DNA of 64,000 nt from Pseudalkalibacillus berkeleyi (GTDB lineage Bacteria; Bacillota; Bacilli; Bacillales; Fictibacillaceae), in the NCBI RefSeq assembly GCF_021608225.1, contig NZ_JAKIJS010000001.1, positions 1,116,001 through 1,180,000 of the forward strand. The letters are read 5' to 3'. The notes beneath the pieces are model-generated. The model saw only the letters and a list, made by a program, of their open reading frames with translations. It was not told where the DNA came from and ran no database searches. Position 1 is the stretch's first letter. Each line of letters begins with the position of its first letter. Both the position numbers and the translations under genes were made by a program. Shown piece by piece: positions 10,401-18,150 of the stretch.

Positions 10401-11030
10401 AATGATGAATTTAAGATCGCATTTAATCCTTCCGTGTTGTCTAATAAACATATTGGGAAAGAACAACTAGAGCGATGTTTAGATGAATTTTTGGATGCGA
10501 TGGCTTTCCAACTTGCTCAGGAACTGAGAGCGACTACTTTAAGAATAGAGAAAAATTTAAATAAGCAACGGTACCATTTCTATGAAAAAATAACGGCTCA
10601 TGTGAATGAAAAGAGTCAATATGAATTAATGGAGCTAGAAACAATTAGTGTTGAAACACCGAATGTTGAGGTTCATTGGTCTGAGAAGACGCACAAAAAA
10701 TTCTTACCGTTACTAAAAGCATTCAAAAATCCGAAGCAATTCTTTGAAGGAAAGGGTAGAGATCAGCTAAGGGAAGACTTGTCCAAAATGTTTGAACCTG
10801 AACTTCAAGATATGATTAACGCATTTTCACATGAATATACGAACTTCTATGAAAGCCAACTTCAACATGAACTTGAACATCTACAAGATGAAATGACTAA
10901 GGAGATCCAGTTCTACTATCAAGGACTACTTGAAGCAATTGGATCGAAAGAACAGCTCGAACAGCTTGAACAAGCGAAAGCTAAGCTAGACGCCATCATC
11001 CATCAAGGATATGGAGTCAAGTATGAGTGA
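7413..11030 (+). CDS. dynA: Double dynamin-like GTPase DynA
   Basis: This 1205-aa protein is two fused dynamin-like modules. P-loop 1 (GHFSAGKSS, about residue 55) and its DTPGID switch (about 145) form the first GTPase. P-loop 2 (GAFSAGKSS, about 629) and DTPGAD (about 779) form the second. Each is followed by long helical stalk/coiled-coil sequence. This is the architecture and length of B. subtilis DynA (YpbR), a membrane-fusing protein involved in membrane repair and phage resistance. The ATG at 7413 follows AGGTG by six bases. The two following small genes keep the Bacillus gene order. Confidence 0.93.
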   Translation: MTTNEKNQHHAIWIHRLYQLEKYLSKREAKKEYVHKIHQLALKAKSNELTIAFCGHFSAGKSSMINQIIGDDLLPSSPIPTSANIVALKEGNPQVLVTDQNGNKVSYAGEINIEQVKKASKDGEKIRTIEIYKHHPFLEDETVLMDTPGIDSTDDAHRISTESMLHLADVIIYVMDYNHVQSELNFNFTKEMQDAGKEVYLVINQIDKHNEAELPLTEFKDKTLDVFSQWGVQPKQAYFTSLKETNHTENDLSDLKNELKRIKQNKDTIINHTLDRMTNQLKNEYLENKYPDTSASAKDIDKTEKVISQLQSELDDLNGNSTIVEKQFHSELKKIIENARVMPYEVRELGRSVLESMQEGFKTGLFFSKKKTEAERQSRITEYVNAINEKLKTELEWHLKEELKKQFLKLQIHEPSIEEDILTMSHELVQEDVYRLQQRGATFNESYVLQYNRDVEDDLKKRYRRTAVQLFERMKEGYIEKHIMPKKKKTEMKLKDWKAKHKLEQSIVDQLNQRTDEESGLKQILKSMDRIEQTKDWLMDIEESSSLTAVEEKWLNTEAERKDHSERDIIPQEENDSIYKGNVDESALQLDQAIETLSEWPSLKDLTKRMKERSNKIKTKQFTVALFGAFSAGKSSFANAWLKDHVLPVSPNPTTATINKIMPVTDEHKHGTVKIQMKSADIMLEEINHSLQRFSEKAPTLEFAIDLIKKIDTKDPDPHIHFLRAVEKGYPVMKEYLGSEQLIDHDQFASFVAQEDRACFTESVELYYDCELTQQGITLVDTPGADSINARHTSVAFEYIKNADAIVFVTYYNHAFSKADRDFLIQLGRVKDTFSMDKMYFVINAADLAKDQQERDDVVDYVSSQLNEYGIRHPRMYALSSKQALIERRDHHDQQTSNFQKFLDSFQTTTLNERDQTLQQQADQLLQTGQKRLSEWIFNAKADKEEQVREKERLSDEQNEILSYIQSSSTGPYFKAIKQETEELLHYVGQRLMLTLNDEFKIAFNPSVLSNKHIGKEQLERCLDEFLDAMAFQLAQELRATTLRIEKNLNKQRYHFYEKITAHVNEKSQYELMELETISVETPNVEVHWSEKTHKKFLPLLKAFKNPKQFFEGKGRDQLREDLSKMFEPELQDMINAFSHEYTNFYESQLQHELEHLQDEMTKEIQFYYQGLLEAIGSKEQLEQLEQAKAKLDAIIHQGYGVKYE

Positions 11031-11205
11031 ATCAAGATTCCATTGCTGTGCAACATGTACGCACTTTCAAACGAACAAAACGCAACAAGGAATGACGTAC
11101 TTTTGTTCGAGACTCAGGTATGAAACGAAACCGGATTATCGATTCAACTGCTGGGAACCGAAAGAACACATTGTTAAACTAATAAAAAAGGAACAAGGAA
11201 AATGA
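11023..11205 (+). CDS. Small Cys-rich protein of unknown function, coupled to dynA
   Basis: A 60-aa protein whose ATG overlaps the dynA stop region, with GGAG six bases upstream inside dynA, so translation is probably coupled. It has four or five cysteines (FHCCATCTHF, YFCSRL, FNCWEP), suggesting a small metal-binding fold. No function can be assigned. The tight position behind dynA suggests a shared transcript. Confidence 0.75.
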   Translation: MSESRFHCCATCTHFQTNKTQQGMTYFCSRLRYETKPDYRFNCWEPKEHIVKLIKKEQGK

Positions 11206-11220
11206 GGGGAATGAGTTAAC

Positions 11221-11478
11221 ATGTCGGTCCATCATGATATTTCAAAGCATAGTAATGACCAACACGCTAGGGTAGAAAAGTTTAAAGAGTTAGAAGTCAG
11301 AAGAGAAAAGCTTATTGAATCTGCCTTAAATAAATGCAGAGAAAATCAAAGCTATGGAGAAATTCTAGAAAATATTAATGTAATCACTGAAGAAATCAAT
11401 GATTTAGCACGTAAAGGAATCGTACCACAACGAAAAAAAGTAACAAAGCAGATGGTTGAGGAATACTGTCGTAAATAA
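11221..11478 (+). CDS. YpbS-like protein (DUF2533 type)
   Basis: An 85-aa hydrophilic, mostly helical protein starting MSVHHDISKHSNDQHARV. It resembles the DUF2533/YpbS proteins that sit beside dynA in Bacillus genomes. GAGGGG precedes the ATG by suitable spacing. Function is unknown. It is probably the last gene of the dynA transcript. Confidence 0.75.
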   Translation: MSVHHDISKHSNDQHARVEKFKELEVRREKLIESALNKCRENQSYGEILENINVITEEINDLARKGIVPQRKKVTKQMVEEYCRK

Positions 11479-11575
11479 TATGTACTTTAGGGAGTGTAAT
11501 GGAGACATTGCACTCTTTGTTTAGGTCTTTCTAACATTAGATTAGCAGTAACAAAAAAATTAGGAGGCACTTATA

Positions 11576-11908
11576 TTGAAAGAGATCACTCACCTTCAAT
11601 CCATCACAGCAGTTGATCAATTCATTGCTACAAATCAAATGAGCTTCATTTATGTTACAAGAACAAATTGTAGTGTATGTCATGCTTTATTACCTAGGGT
11701 TCGGGAGATGCTTAATCAATACGAAAATATCCACCTCGGTCAAGTGAATGCTGATGATGTTACCGAAATTGCAGGACACTTTTCTATATTCACTGTACCG
11801 GTTCTACTTTTGTTCGTAGAAGGAAAAGAAATGATTCGAGAAGCAAGATTTGTGCAAATAGAAGCACTTGATACACAAATCGGTAGGATTTATGAAATGA
11901 ACACATAG
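11576..11908 (+). CDS. Thioredoxin-family protein
   Basis: A 110-aa thioredoxin fold protein with the redox motif TNCSVCHAL (CSVC, about residue 25) and the cis-proline region FTVPVLLLF. It lacks a signal peptide, so it is cytoplasmic. The CxxC pair supports a thiol-disulfide role, but the non-standard dipeptide (SV rather than GP) means it is not the main thioredoxin. TTG at 11576 is used because AGGAGG lies eight bases upstream. Confidence 0.82.
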   Translation: MKEITHLQSITAVDQFIATNQMSFIYVTRTNCSVCHALLPRVREMLNQYENIHLGQVNADDVTEIAGHFSIFTVPVLLLFVEGKEMIREARFVQIEALDTQIGRIYEMNT

Positions 11909-11952
11909 GAAAATCTGAACTTCAGATGGGTGATGTATAAAATGAGTGAAAA

Positions 11953-11983
11953 TTGCTCAATCCTTAAGTAAGGAGTTGAGCAA
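11953..11983 (+). promoter_or_regulatory. Hairpin that buries the ribosome binding site
   Basis: The arms TTGCTCAATCCTTA and TAAGGA-G-TTGAGCAA pair over 14 positions with a single bulged G. The AAGGAG site (11970-11975) of the next gene is fully inside the 3' arm. There is no T-run after it, so it is not a terminator. It could act as a thermosensor or as a translation switch. Confidence 0.55.
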
Positions 11984-11984
11984 A

Positions 11985-12434
11985 ATGTTTGTCAATATTG
12001 TGTTTGGATTACTTGTTCCTTGGTGCGCTGGGTTTTATTTACTCAAAAGAGATCTGAGGATTTTTTTGTTGATTGCGCCATTCTCTATCGTTGTCGCGTT
12101 CTTGTTCGATGTGCTTGGATTCCATTTAGGTTTCTGGAGAATAGATCCTAAATATGATATTGAGCCATATGCAGCCCTGCCTATGTACTTTGGCGTCTAT
12201 CCAATATTAAGTGGATTTCTATTCTACTTCATTAAGCGTTCGACACGTAGCGACCTTCTCTGGATCATGTTTTTCACATTAATAACGACCATTGTAGAAT
12301 TCATAGGTGTAGCAATAGGAATGGTTCATTATTCAAATGGGTGGACCATATTCTGGACATTCATATCTTATTTATTAGCTTACATTGTTGTTTACGGATA
12401 CTATGTTCTGTTGAAAAAATATGTCGAGATATAA
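11985..12434 (+). CDS. CBO0543-like membrane protein of unknown function
   Basis: A 149-aa protein with about five membrane helices and no soluble domain. Its FDVLGFHLGFWRIDPKY and ALPMYFGVYPILSG patterns resemble the small CBO0543-type membrane proteins of Firmicutes, whose role is unknown. The start at 11985 follows AAGGAG by nine bases; an upstream in-frame start at 11946 would read through the hairpin that covers this site. Confidence 0.7.
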   Translation: MFVNIVFGLLVPWCAGFYLLKRDLRIFLLIAPFSIVVAFLFDVLGFHLGFWRIDPKYDIEPYAALPMYFGVYPILSGFLFYFIKRSTRSDLLWIMFFTLITTIVEFIGVAIGMVHYSNGWTIFWTFISYLLAYIVVYGYYVLLKKYVEI

Positions 12435-12472
12435 ATAAAGGTCTTGGCTACAACAAATTAAGAAATGCTCAA

Positions 12473-12509
12473 AAAAGGGATGTCCATAAATATAATGGTC
12501 ATCCCTTTT
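12473..12509 (+). terminator. Bidirectional terminator between convergent genes
   Basis: The stem AAAAGGGATG/CATCCCTTTT is extended by CCAT/ATGG, with A/T runs on both sides. It separates the membrane protein gene from patA. Confidence 0.8.
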
Positions 12510-12530
12510 GTGGTCTTATTATTAGATCGC

Positions 12531-13697
12531 TCATTTATTTGTTTTCAGTTTTTCAATGAACCTTTCGAGACGATCGAGTCCTTCTTTTAACAAGTCTTGA
12601 TGATAAGCGTAGGAGATCCGAATATATTGATCTCCGTAGTCAGAAAAGGCGATACCCGGTACTACTGCAAGTTCTTCTTCATCTAATAACTTTGATGCAA
12701 ATGTCCAAGAATCCATATTGAATGGTTTAATGGATGGGAATAAGTAAAAAGCACCTTTGGGCTTGTCTGTTTGTAGTCCCATATCAATTAAACGATTATA
12801 TGTGTAGTCTAAACGTTCCTTGTATACGTCACGCATAGGTTTTGCATCGTTCTTGCCAGTGGTTAAAGCTTCAATTGCAGCAGCTTGGGTAATGGAGGAT
12901 ACGCAAGTGACATTGTATTGATGCACCTTCAAAATGTGTTTCATCACAGACGAATCGCCTAGAAGATAACCGATTCTCCAACCTGTCATTGAATGTGATT
13001 TAGAGAGTCCGTTGATGACGATCGTTTTTTCTTTCATACCCTCATAAGACGCTATTGATTGATGGGGGACGTCATAGGTCAACTCACTATATATTTCATC
13101 AGAGAGAATAAAGACATTTCGGTCCTTCAACAATTCGACAATGTCTTCCAATTCTTCTGTTGATAGTGTCATACCTGTAGGGTTTGACGGATAGGGGAGG
13201 ATGACACATTTAGTACGTTCAGTAAGATGCGCCTTAATTTTTGAAGCTGTTAACTTAAATTCCGTATCGCGGGTATCAACATGAACAGCCTTTGCCCCAC
13301 ACAATTGGATGACCGGTTCATATCCAGGATATACAGGTCCAGGTAATATGACTTCATCACCTTCGACTAGAATCGTTCTCAATGAAATGTCAATCGCTTC
13401 ACTTGCACCACTTGTTGCAATGATTTCATCTTCTGGACGATAAATTAAATTATACGCGTCTTTTACAAACGCATGGATTGATCTTCTTAGTTCTATTGAA
13501 CCGGCATTATGCGTATATGTCGTTTTGTTTTCATCGATGGCTTTTTTCCCTGCTTCTTTTACATGGTCAGGTGTTGGGAAATCGGGTAGTCCGAGTGTTA
13601 ACGATATCGCGTCAGGATAAGAAGACACCCTGTTGAAAAATTGTCTAATACCCGAAATTTGTATTTGTTTGACTCTAGGGTTGATCCATTGCTCCAT
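12531..13697 (-). CDS. patA: Aminotransferase A (N-acetyl-L,L-diaminopimelate aminotransferase)
   Basis: A fold-type I class I/II aminotransferase of 388 aa, very similar to B. subtilis PatA. Family marks include the N-terminus NPRVKQIQISGIRQF, YPSNPTG, LSDEIYSEL and the PLP-lysine motif INGLSKSHSMTGWRIGY. PatA acts in the acetyl branch of diaminopimelate/lysine synthesis, converting N-acetyl-2-amino-6-oxopimelate. The ATG at 13697 follows AGAGAGG by nine bases and matches the PatA N-terminus, so the longer frame from 13721 is not used. The gene is divergent from the sulfurtransferase gene. Confidence 0.88.
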   Translation of the reverse strand: MEQWINPRVKQIQISGIRQFFNRVSSYPDAISLTLGLPDFPTPDHVKEAGKKAIDENKTTYTHNAGSIELRRSIHAFVKDAYNLIYRPEDEIIATSGASEAIDISLRTILVEGDEVILPGPVYPGYEPVIQLCGAKAVHVDTRDTEFKLTASKIKAHLTERTKCVILPYPSNPTGMTLSTEELEDIVELLKDRNVFILSDEIYSELTYDVPHQSIASYEGMKEKTIVINGLSKSHSMTGWRIGYLLGDSSVMKHILKVHQYNVTCVSSITQAAAIEALTTGKNDAKPMRDVYKERLDYTYNRLIDMGLQTDKPKGAFYLFPSIKPFNMDSWTFASKLLDEEELAVVPGIAFSDYGDQYIRISYAYHQDLLKEGLDRLERFIEKLKTNK

Positions 13698-13856
13698 TGT
13701 GAATGACCTCTCTTTATTCATCGAATTTTCCTGTTGGTAATCTATATGAAGTTTAATCGTTTACTCTGTTAACGTCAATGAATGTGAAGGTATGTTTGTC
13801 AAGAAACAACTTGATTCGGTACAATGTAGAAAATGCAAAAAGAGTAGGTGGATGTA

Positions 13857-14693
13857 ATGAAAAATATCGTATCTGTAGATTGGTTATATAACAAACTGGA
13901 TGATGAGCAAGTCGTTCCGGTCGATTGTCGGTTCTACTTGCAAAATAAAGATCAAGGACAAGAAGAGTATCACGATGCACATATTCCAGGGGCTCGTTAC
14001 GCAGATTTGGAGAAAAATCTATCGGGTCCAGTGCGTGATCATGGCGGTCGTCATCCTCTACCAGACTTGGATCAGTTCGTGAAATTTCTTGAGTCCATCG
14101 GAATAGATCATACGAAAACGATTGTTGCTTACGATGCACAGAATACAGCAATGGCTTCACGATTTTGGTGGATGTTAAAGTATCTAGGGCATGAGAAAGT
14201 GTATGTATTAGACGGTGGTTTTCAAGCATGGGAGAAGAAGAACTATCCCCTTACTGAGAAATTAACGGATGTGGAAAAGGTGACATTCACCCCTAAAGTC
14301 CGAAAAGAGATGGTTGCTGATTTAAAAGAAGTTCAAGAAGGAACAGTTAAAGGTCAAGTTACATTGATTGATGCAAGAGATGAGCCTCGATATCTCGGAC
14401 AATCAGAACCGATTGATCCGAAACCAGGACATATCCCAAGTGCCATTAATCGCTTCTTCATGGAAAATATTGATCAAGGAAAATGGAAATCCCCAGATGA
14501 ACTGAAGCAACGATTTAATGGCCAAATGGATCAACAAGTGATCAATTATTGTGGTTCAGGTGTAACAGCTTGTGTAAACATTCTAGCGCTCGATGAAATT
14601 GGAAAGACAAGCAAATTATATGTTGGTAGTTGGAGTGATTGGAGTTCATACGAAGATCATGAAATTGAGACAAAACAGGAAGAAACACAATAA
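13857..14693 (+). CDS. Two-domain rhodanese-type sulfurtransferase
   Basis: A 278-aa protein of two rhodanese domains, as in thiosulfate or 3-mercaptopyruvate sulfurtransferases. The N-terminal domain is inactive-like. The C-terminal domain carries the catalytic loop YCGSGVTAC with the active cysteine at about residue 233. The CGSGVT-type loop favours mercaptopyruvate over thiosulfate, but the substrate is not certain. The ATG at 13857 follows AGGTGG; a GTG at 13848 would start inside that site. Confidence 0.87.
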   Translation: MKNIVSVDWLYNKLDDEQVVPVDCRFYLQNKDQGQEEYHDAHIPGARYADLEKNLSGPVRDHGGRHPLPDLDQFVKFLESIGIDHTKTIVAYDAQNTAMASRFWWMLKYLGHEKVYVLDGGFQAWEKKNYPLTEKLTDVEKVTFTPKVRKEMVADLKEVQEGTVKGQVTLIDARDEPRYLGQSEPIDPKPGHIPSAINRFFMENIDQGKWKSPDELKQRFNGQMDQQVINYCGSGVTACVNILALDEIGKTSKLYVGSWSDWSSYEDHEIETKQEETQ

Positions 14694-14844
14694 ATTTCAC
14701 GTACCGTACTGAATAACACATTTTAACATGAAGAATTTTATTTAAATCCTCATATTTCAATTGCTAATCTTCTTTAAACGTTGTAAACTCAATTTGGCTT
14801 AATGACGAAAGACCGGGAAAAAGGAACAAAGGGGAGATTGAGGA

Positions 14845-15450
14845 TTGACTTGGGATGTCTTAAATGTAATCGGTACGATGGCATTTGCAATTAGTGGTGC
14901 CATTATCGCAATGGAAGAGGATTATGATTTATTAGGTGTTTTGATTCTAGGCTTAGCCACTGCATTTGGTGGGGGAATCATTCGAAATATATTAATAGAT
15001 GTACCGATGTCTACACTTTGGGAGCAGGATATATTGATTAAAGTTACAGTGTTGATTATTGCTTTGATCTTTTTCATTCCAGAAGGTTGGATTCATTTTA
15101 CAAAAGGTTGGTTAAATTTCTTTGATGCAGTAGGTTTATCGACTTTTGCTATACAAGGGGCGCTGTATGCATATTCTGCTGGACATTCGCTAACAGCAAT
15201 CATTATGGCTGCAGTAATGACGGGTACTGGTGGAGGGATTGTCCGTGACTTACTAGCTGGACGAAAGCCTACCGTCCTCAGGTACGACATATACGCAGCA
15301 TGGGCGATTATTGCTGGTATATTCATAGGTACAGGTATTACAAGTAAGCCATGGGAGCTATATTTATTATGCGGGATCTTGATAACTTTAAGACTCTTCT
15401 CCGCGAAATATAGATGGAAACTTCCACACAGATATTTACAAACTTTATAA
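14845..15450 (+). CDS. TRIC-type channel protein (UPF0126, YvgT-like)
   Basis: A 201-aa membrane protein with seven predicted helices. It has the two repeated signatures of the bacterial TRIC/UPF0126 family: TAFGGGIIRNILI and GTGGGIVRDLLAG. Bacterial members form potassium- or sodium-permeable trimers in structural studies; the cellular role is unclear. The start is TTG at 14845, with GGGGAG eight bases upstream. The gene ends in a strong terminator. Confidence 0.85.
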   Translation: MTWDVLNVIGTMAFAISGAIIAMEEDYDLLGVLILGLATAFGGGIIRNILIDVPMSTLWEQDILIKVTVLIIALIFFIPEGWIHFTKGWLNFFDAVGLSTFAIQGALYAYSAGHSLTAIIMAAVMTGTGGGIVRDLLAGRKPTVLRYDIYAAWAIIAGIFIGTGITSKPWELYLLCGILITLRLFSAKYRWKLPHRYLQTL

Positions 15451-15455
15451 CTCAT

Positions 15456-15498
15456 AAAAGAACACAATCTTTTCAATCAGAGGGTTGTGTTCTTTTTT
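15456..15498 (+). terminator. Terminator after the TRIC-type gene
   Basis: A 12-bp stem AAAAGAACACAA/TTGTGTTCTTTT is followed by more T residues. Confidence 0.85.
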
Positions 15499-15622
15499 AT
15501 TAAGCTAACCAACTTAAATAATACATACCTGTAAACTTACAACATGCAGGAGATGAAGATAGATCTATGGAATTATAAAGGAAAATCGTTACGATTATTT
15601 TTGAAAGTGGGGATGAGCAAAA

Positions 15623-16483
15623 ATGAGAGACATAAAGGTTTACTATGAGGATCGTGTGGTTACATCAACAAATTGTACGATGAACGTCTCGTTGGATTTT
15701 TTTAATGAACGTTTGAAAATAGAAGATTATCGTGGAAACATCCATTCTGTTCATAAGCAAGTAACGAAACTCCTTGCAGAAAACCCCTTTACAAAGGTCA
15801 TTATTAAATCCAGACAAGAGGACTGGAAGACATTATTATCATATGGATATCAATTTGAAGCCTTGTATTCTGGATATTTTAATGGAAGCGATGCATATTC
15901 TATGGCGCACTTTACTGAAAATGGACGGAGATCTAGCGAGTATTGGGTGTATGAAAATGAAACACTTCAACAAGTTCAAGAGTTAGAGCGTACATTAGTT
16001 GTTCCTAGTTCAAACGGCTATACAATTCGACAAGCTCAAACCAAAGATGCTGAAGAATTAGCAAAGCTCTATGAATTGGTGTTTGAAATTTATCCGACAC
16101 CAATGAATGATCCCAATTATATACGGAAACTGATCACGCAAGACTCTATTTTCTATGTAGCGGAATGCAAGGGCAGCATCGTGAGTACTGCCTCAGCTGA
16201 CATCAATACCACATATAACAATGCCGAATTGACTGACTGTGCAACACTTCCAGAACATCGGAAGAAGGGATTGATGAAAATTTTAATTGCAAAGCTAGAG
16301 GTTGCTTTAAAGGAAAAGCAAGTGTATTGTGCTTATTCTATTGCTCGTGCATTATCATTTGGTATGAATGCAGTATTTCATCAACGACATTATGAATACA
16401 AAGGGCGTTTCACAAAGAACTGCAACATATTCAATAAACTAGAGGATATGAACTTATGGGTGTGTGATTTATCTCGTAGATAG
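15623..16483 (+). CDS. ablB: Beta-lysine N6-acetyltransferase AblB
   Basis: A 286-aa GNAT-fold protein resembling AblB/YodP: YYEDRVV and KVIIKSR early, then the acyl-CoA binding region ATLPEHRKKGLMKILI. It transfers acetyl from acetyl-CoA to beta-lysine, made by KamA. The product is either an osmolyte (archaea) or a degradation intermediate (Bacillus). The other downstream genes here point to degradation. A GTGGGG site precedes the ATG. It lies upstream of the activator gene, unlike in B. subtilis where yodP directly precedes kamA. Confidence 0.87.
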   Translation: MRDIKVYYEDRVVTSTNCTMNVSLDFFNERLKIEDYRGNIHSVHKQVTKLLAENPFTKVIIKSRQEDWKTLLSYGYQFEALYSGYFNGSDAYSMAHFTENGRRSSEYWVYENETLQQVQELERTLVVPSSNGYTIRQAQTKDAEELAKLYELVFEIYPTPMNDPNYIRKLITQDSIFYVAECKGSIVSTASADINTTYNNAELTDCATLPEHRKKGLMKILIAKLEVALKEKQVYCAYSIARALSFGMNAVFHQRHYEYKGRFTKNCNIFNKLEDMNLWVCDLSRR

Positions 16484-16493
16484 ATCATGAATG

Positions 16494-16509
16494 TGCCGAA
16501 AATTCGGCA
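16494..16509 (+). promoter_or_regulatory. Perfect palindrome upstream of kamR, candidate operator
   Basis: TGCCGAAAATTCGGCA is a perfect 16-bp inverted repeat, 11 bases after the ablB stop codon and 46 bases before the kamR start. A near copy (14 of 16) lies upstream of the kamA sigma-54 promoter. It is a good candidate binding site for the activator, though it could also be a weak terminator stem of ablB (no T-run follows directly). Confidence 0.5.
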
Positions 16510-16554
16510 TGCAAATGATTAATTTTTGGCATCTTGTTTCAGGGGGGATGGTTC

Positions 16555-17970
16555 ATGTTGCTTGACGTGACAAATACACGGGAAATGTTGCAAGCGATCT
16601 TAAGCTCCATTGATGAAGGCATCCATGTCATTAATAACGAAGGCATCACTGTTTTTTATAATGAAATTGCTTCTAAGCATGACGGGGTACCTGTCGAAGA
16701 TGTATTAGGCTATCATCTATTAGATGTCTTTCCTACTTTCTCAAAGGAAACGAGTACGTTATTGAAAGTAATACAGTCCGGCGAACCCATTTACAATCAG
16801 CATCAGCGATATCCGAATGCGAAAGGTAATTTAATTACGACAGTGAATACGACTTTACCGATCGTTGTTGGCGGACAAGTTGTAGGTGCTGTTGAGATCG
16901 CGAAAGATTTCACGAAAATACAACAGTTATCTTGGAAACTCCTTGACCTTGAAGCAAGAGTTAAAGGGGCGACCTCAAGTGACCATCCGAAGGAATATGA
17001 AAACGGTACGAATTTTAGAATGAATGACATACTTACAAAGAATGACGCGTTCCTTAAAGTAAAAGAAATGGCGGTTAAAGCCTCAAAGTCGACATCATCA
17101 ATCATTGTATATGGTGAAACAGGGACTGGTAAAGAATTGCTTGTTCAAGCGATTCACAATGCATCTGATCGAATGGACCAATCTTTTATCGCGCAGAATT
17201 GTGCGGCCATTCCATCCACTTTACTTGAAAGCATTTTGTTCGGAACTGCAAAAGGAAGCTATACTGGAGCTGTAGATCGCCCTGGGTTATTTGAGCTTGC
17301 AGACGGTGGTACATTATTTTTGGATGAATTAAATTCAATGCCCCTCGATACCCAAGCAAAGTTACTCCGTGTTCTCCAAAACGGGAAGATTCGTAGAGTC
17401 GGAAGCACATCTGAAAAGAGTGTTGATGTAAGAGTGATCGTTGCTATGAATGAACACCCTAAAGTGTGTATCGAAAATGGAACATTACGTAAAGACCTCT
17501 ATTACCGGTTGAATGTAATATTCCTGAATATTCCCCCGTTACGAGATCGAAAAGAAGACCTTTCATTATTAATGGACCATTTTATACAGCGATATAATTT
17601 TAAGTTTGGAAAATTGGTCATTAGAGTATCCGATGAAGTGAAAGAATTATTTAACGAATATCATTGGCCTGGTAATGTGAGGGAGTTAGAGCATGCGATA
17701 GAATCTGCGCTAAATGTCATTAATGAGGATACGTTGACACTCGAACATATTCCGATTCATTTCATTGAAGCATCTGATCCATTTCATGAAGGTGACTCAA
17801 TTCCATCCTTAAGAAAAGCCATTTCCGATACGGAGGAGAAATGGATCCATAAAGCGTTAGATGCAACAGATGGAAATATACAAAGAGCTGCAAAGCTTTT
17901 GAAAATCCCCCGTCAAACACTTCAATATAAACTTTCAAAAATGAATGAGAAGCACACTGCCGAAAATTAG
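16555..17970 (+). CDS. kamR: Sigma-54-dependent activator of the lysine cluster (KamR)
   Basis: A 471-aa enhancer-binding protein. An N-terminal PAS domain (about residues 8-115) is followed by a sigma-54 AAA+ domain with Walker A GETGTGKE and Walker B GGTLFLDELN. A Fis-type helix-turn-helix follows at the C-terminus (NIQRAAKLLKIPRQTLQYKL). The sigma-54 contact loop reads GSYTGA instead of the usual GAFTGA. It sits between ablB and kamA, and kamA has a canonical -24/-12 promoter, so it should activate kamA. In the Bacillus cereus group the corresponding regulator is known as KamR. The ATG at 16555 follows AGGGGGG by seven bases. Confidence 0.88.
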   Translation: MLLDVTNTREMLQAILSSIDEGIHVINNEGITVFYNEIASKHDGVPVEDVLGYHLLDVFPTFSKETSTLLKVIQSGEPIYNQHQRYPNAKGNLITTVNTTLPIVVGGQVVGAVEIAKDFTKIQQLSWKLLDLEARVKGATSSDHPKEYENGTNFRMNDILTKNDAFLKVKEMAVKASKSTSSIIVYGETGTGKELLVQAIHNASDRMDQSFIAQNCAAIPSTLLESILFGTAKGSYTGAVDRPGLFELADGGTLFLDELNSMPLDTQAKLLRVLQNGKIRRVGSTSEKSVDVRVIVAMNEHPKVCIENGTLRKDLYYRLNVIFLNIPPLRDRKEDLSLLMDHFIQRYNFKFGKLVIRVSDEVKELFNEYHWPGNVRELEHAIESALNVINEDTLTLEHIPIHFIEASDPFHEGDSIPSLRKAISDTEEKWIHKALDATDGNIQRAAKLLKIPRQTLQYKLSKMNEKHTAEN

Positions 17971-17987
17971 GCGGTGTGCTTCTTTTT
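17948..17987 (+). terminator. Terminator of kamR
   Basis: A 14-bp stem AGAAGCACACTGCC/GGCGGTGTGCTTCT with one G-T pair and an 8-nt loop is followed by five T residues. The kamR stop codon lies in the loop. Confidence 0.85.
17958..17973 (+). promoter_or_regulatory. Second copy of the KamR palindrome, candidate upstream activator site
   Basis: TGCCGAAAATTAGGCG matches the palindrome at 16494 at 14 of 16 positions. It is centred about 130 bp upstream of the -24 element of the kamA promoter, the usual distance for enhancer sites of sigma-54 activators. It coincides with the loop and inner stem of the kamR terminator, so the match could be partly structural. Confidence 0.4.
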
Positions 17988-18093
17988 AGATCTATAATAA
18001 ATGGAAACATTTTCTACTGAAAAAATAGTCAATCACCCTTTTCTGCCTATCATTCATATGATGAAGAAATCGGAATGATCTGAATAGTGAGAA

Positions 18094-18110
18094 TTGGCAT
18101 GGAACTTGCA
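18094..18110 (+). promoter_or_regulatory. Sigma-54 (-24/-12) promoter of kamA
   Basis: TTGGCATGGAACTTGCA has GG at 18096-18097 and GC at 18108-18109, exactly ten bases apart, and fits the TTGGCAC-N5-TTGCA consensus at all but one position. The predicted start is near 18120, about 30 bases before the kamA ATG. Confidence 0.9.
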
Positions 18111-18150
18111 TGATTAATAGGTGAGTAGAATGATACCAGGGGGGAATGAC

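Noticed and set aside
7413-11030. Gene fusion or assembly artefact in dynA because of two P-loops
   Set aside because: The double-dynamin architecture and length are normal for Bacillus DynA.
16520-16540. Sigma-54 promoter for kamR (TTTTTGGCATCTTGTTTCAGG)
   Set aside because: GG is present but the -12 GC is missing at the required ten-base distance.
18035-18060. Sigma-K-like promoter (AC...CATA) before kamA
   Set aside because: Spacing of 18 bases is outside the usual 16-17 and the bases are weakly specific; the sigma-54 promoter is much stronger.
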